From: Streptomyces sp. HNM0575
GTDB taxonomy: Bacteria > Actinomycetota > Actinomycetes > Streptomycetales > Streptomycetaceae
NCBI RefSeq assembly: GCF_012726265.1
Contig: NZ_JAASAG010000001.1
Span: forward strand, 868,001-932,000
Direction: 5' to 3'
Length of the DNA: 64,000 nt
A model generated the notes under the pieces. It was not told the origin of the DNA, searched no databases, and saw only the letters and a list, made by a program, of their open reading frames with translations. Both the position numbers and the translations under genes were made by a program. Below, piece after piece: positions 63,771-64,000 of this stretch. Numbering within the stretch: the first letter of the stretch is position 1; each line of letters starts with the position of its first letter.

Positions 63771-64000
63771 CGCTCTCGGTCGCGCTGCTCAGCTACTCCA
63801 CCAAGCCGCGCGGCGGCGTGGTGCACACGCTCGCCCTCGCCGAGGCGCTGGCGGCCGCGGGAGCACGGGTCGCCGTCTGGACCCTCGGACGGAACGGCGA
63901 CGAGGGCTTCTTCCGGCCCGTGGACCCTTCCGTGGAGCTGCGGATCGTGCCCTTCCCCGACGGGCCGCCGGAGGAGACCGTCGGCGAGCGCGTCCTGCGC
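63767..64000 (+). CDS. MSMEG_0565-like glycosyltransferase, N-terminal part (runs off the right edge)
   Basis: From ATG 63767 (overlapping the preceding stop) the frame stays open to the window end, 78 codons. MTLSVALLSYSTKPRGGVVH followed by LALAEALAAAGARVAVWTLG is the GT-B N-terminal strand-loop-helix with the GG(V)H motif of family-4 glycosyltransferases. In Nit1C clusters this slot is the MSMEG_0565 family. Function in the pathway unknown. Confidence 0.8.
   Translation, partial: MTLSVALLSYSTKPRGGVVHTLALAEALAAAGARVAVWTLGRNGDEGFFRPVDPSVELRIVPFPDGPPEETVGERVLR

Overview
The window is chromosomal DNA from a Streptomyces or close relative. It has very high GC, strong GC3 bias, GTG/TTG starts, ATGA/GTGA gene overlaps, and a gene order like the S. 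coelicolor glnA-glnE region. About 55 genes are annotated. I see no tRNA, rRNA, CRISPR array, IS element or integrase.

Positions 1-35,700 look like a conserved chromosomal core. It opens with the nitrogen genes nadE (partial), a TrmB/LuxR-type regulator, a GlnA2-type glutamine synthetase and glnE. A maltose locus follows: LacI regulator, operator, malEFG, GH13 alpha-glucosidase and a second LacI paralogue. Next come a sigma-like membrane protein, a GH89 glycosidase, a response regulator and sensor kinase separated by two metabolic genes, TetR plus a membrane protein, a DinB-like protein and an NsdA-like regulator. The block ends with lipB-lipA, a small protein, a DUF4191 protein, an RDD protein and glnA with a complete-looking GlnR box.

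Positions 35,700-52,080 are an accessory island inserted directly behind glnA. It holds a foreign-looking duplicated-domain protein, several hypotheticals, a 52-bp perfect palindrome, and a SARP-NB-ARC-TPR regulator divergent from a second NB-ARC-TPR (NLR-like) protein. An operon follows that encodes a membrane protein and a small protein. These last two share a Gly/Asn/Gln-rich motif resembling a motif near the N-terminus of the NLR, reminiscent of NLR-associated amyloid signalling sequences. In-frame TTA codons occur in the SARP, NLR and membrane-protein genes. Copies of the last 13 bp of glnA recur at about 37.8 kb and 52.07 kb, where a truncated hydrolase lies, which suggests accretion by recombination at the glnA 3' end.

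Positions 52,085-56,000 hold the hydrolase remnant, an M15 (VanX-like) dipeptidase, an MFS transporter and an FG-GAP repeat membrane protein. Positions 56,400-64,000 are an actinobacterial Nit1C-type (MSMEG_0565-0572-like) nitrilase operon: flavin oxidoreductase, amidohydrolase, Sll0783-like protein, radical SAM protein, GNAT-PurM fusion, a nitrilase with an intact Glu-Lys-Cys triad, a second nitrilase-fold protein whose nucleophile Cys is Asp, and the start of a glycosyltransferase. With nadE, glnA, glnA2, glnE and the GlnR box, this gives the window a nitrogen-metabolism theme.
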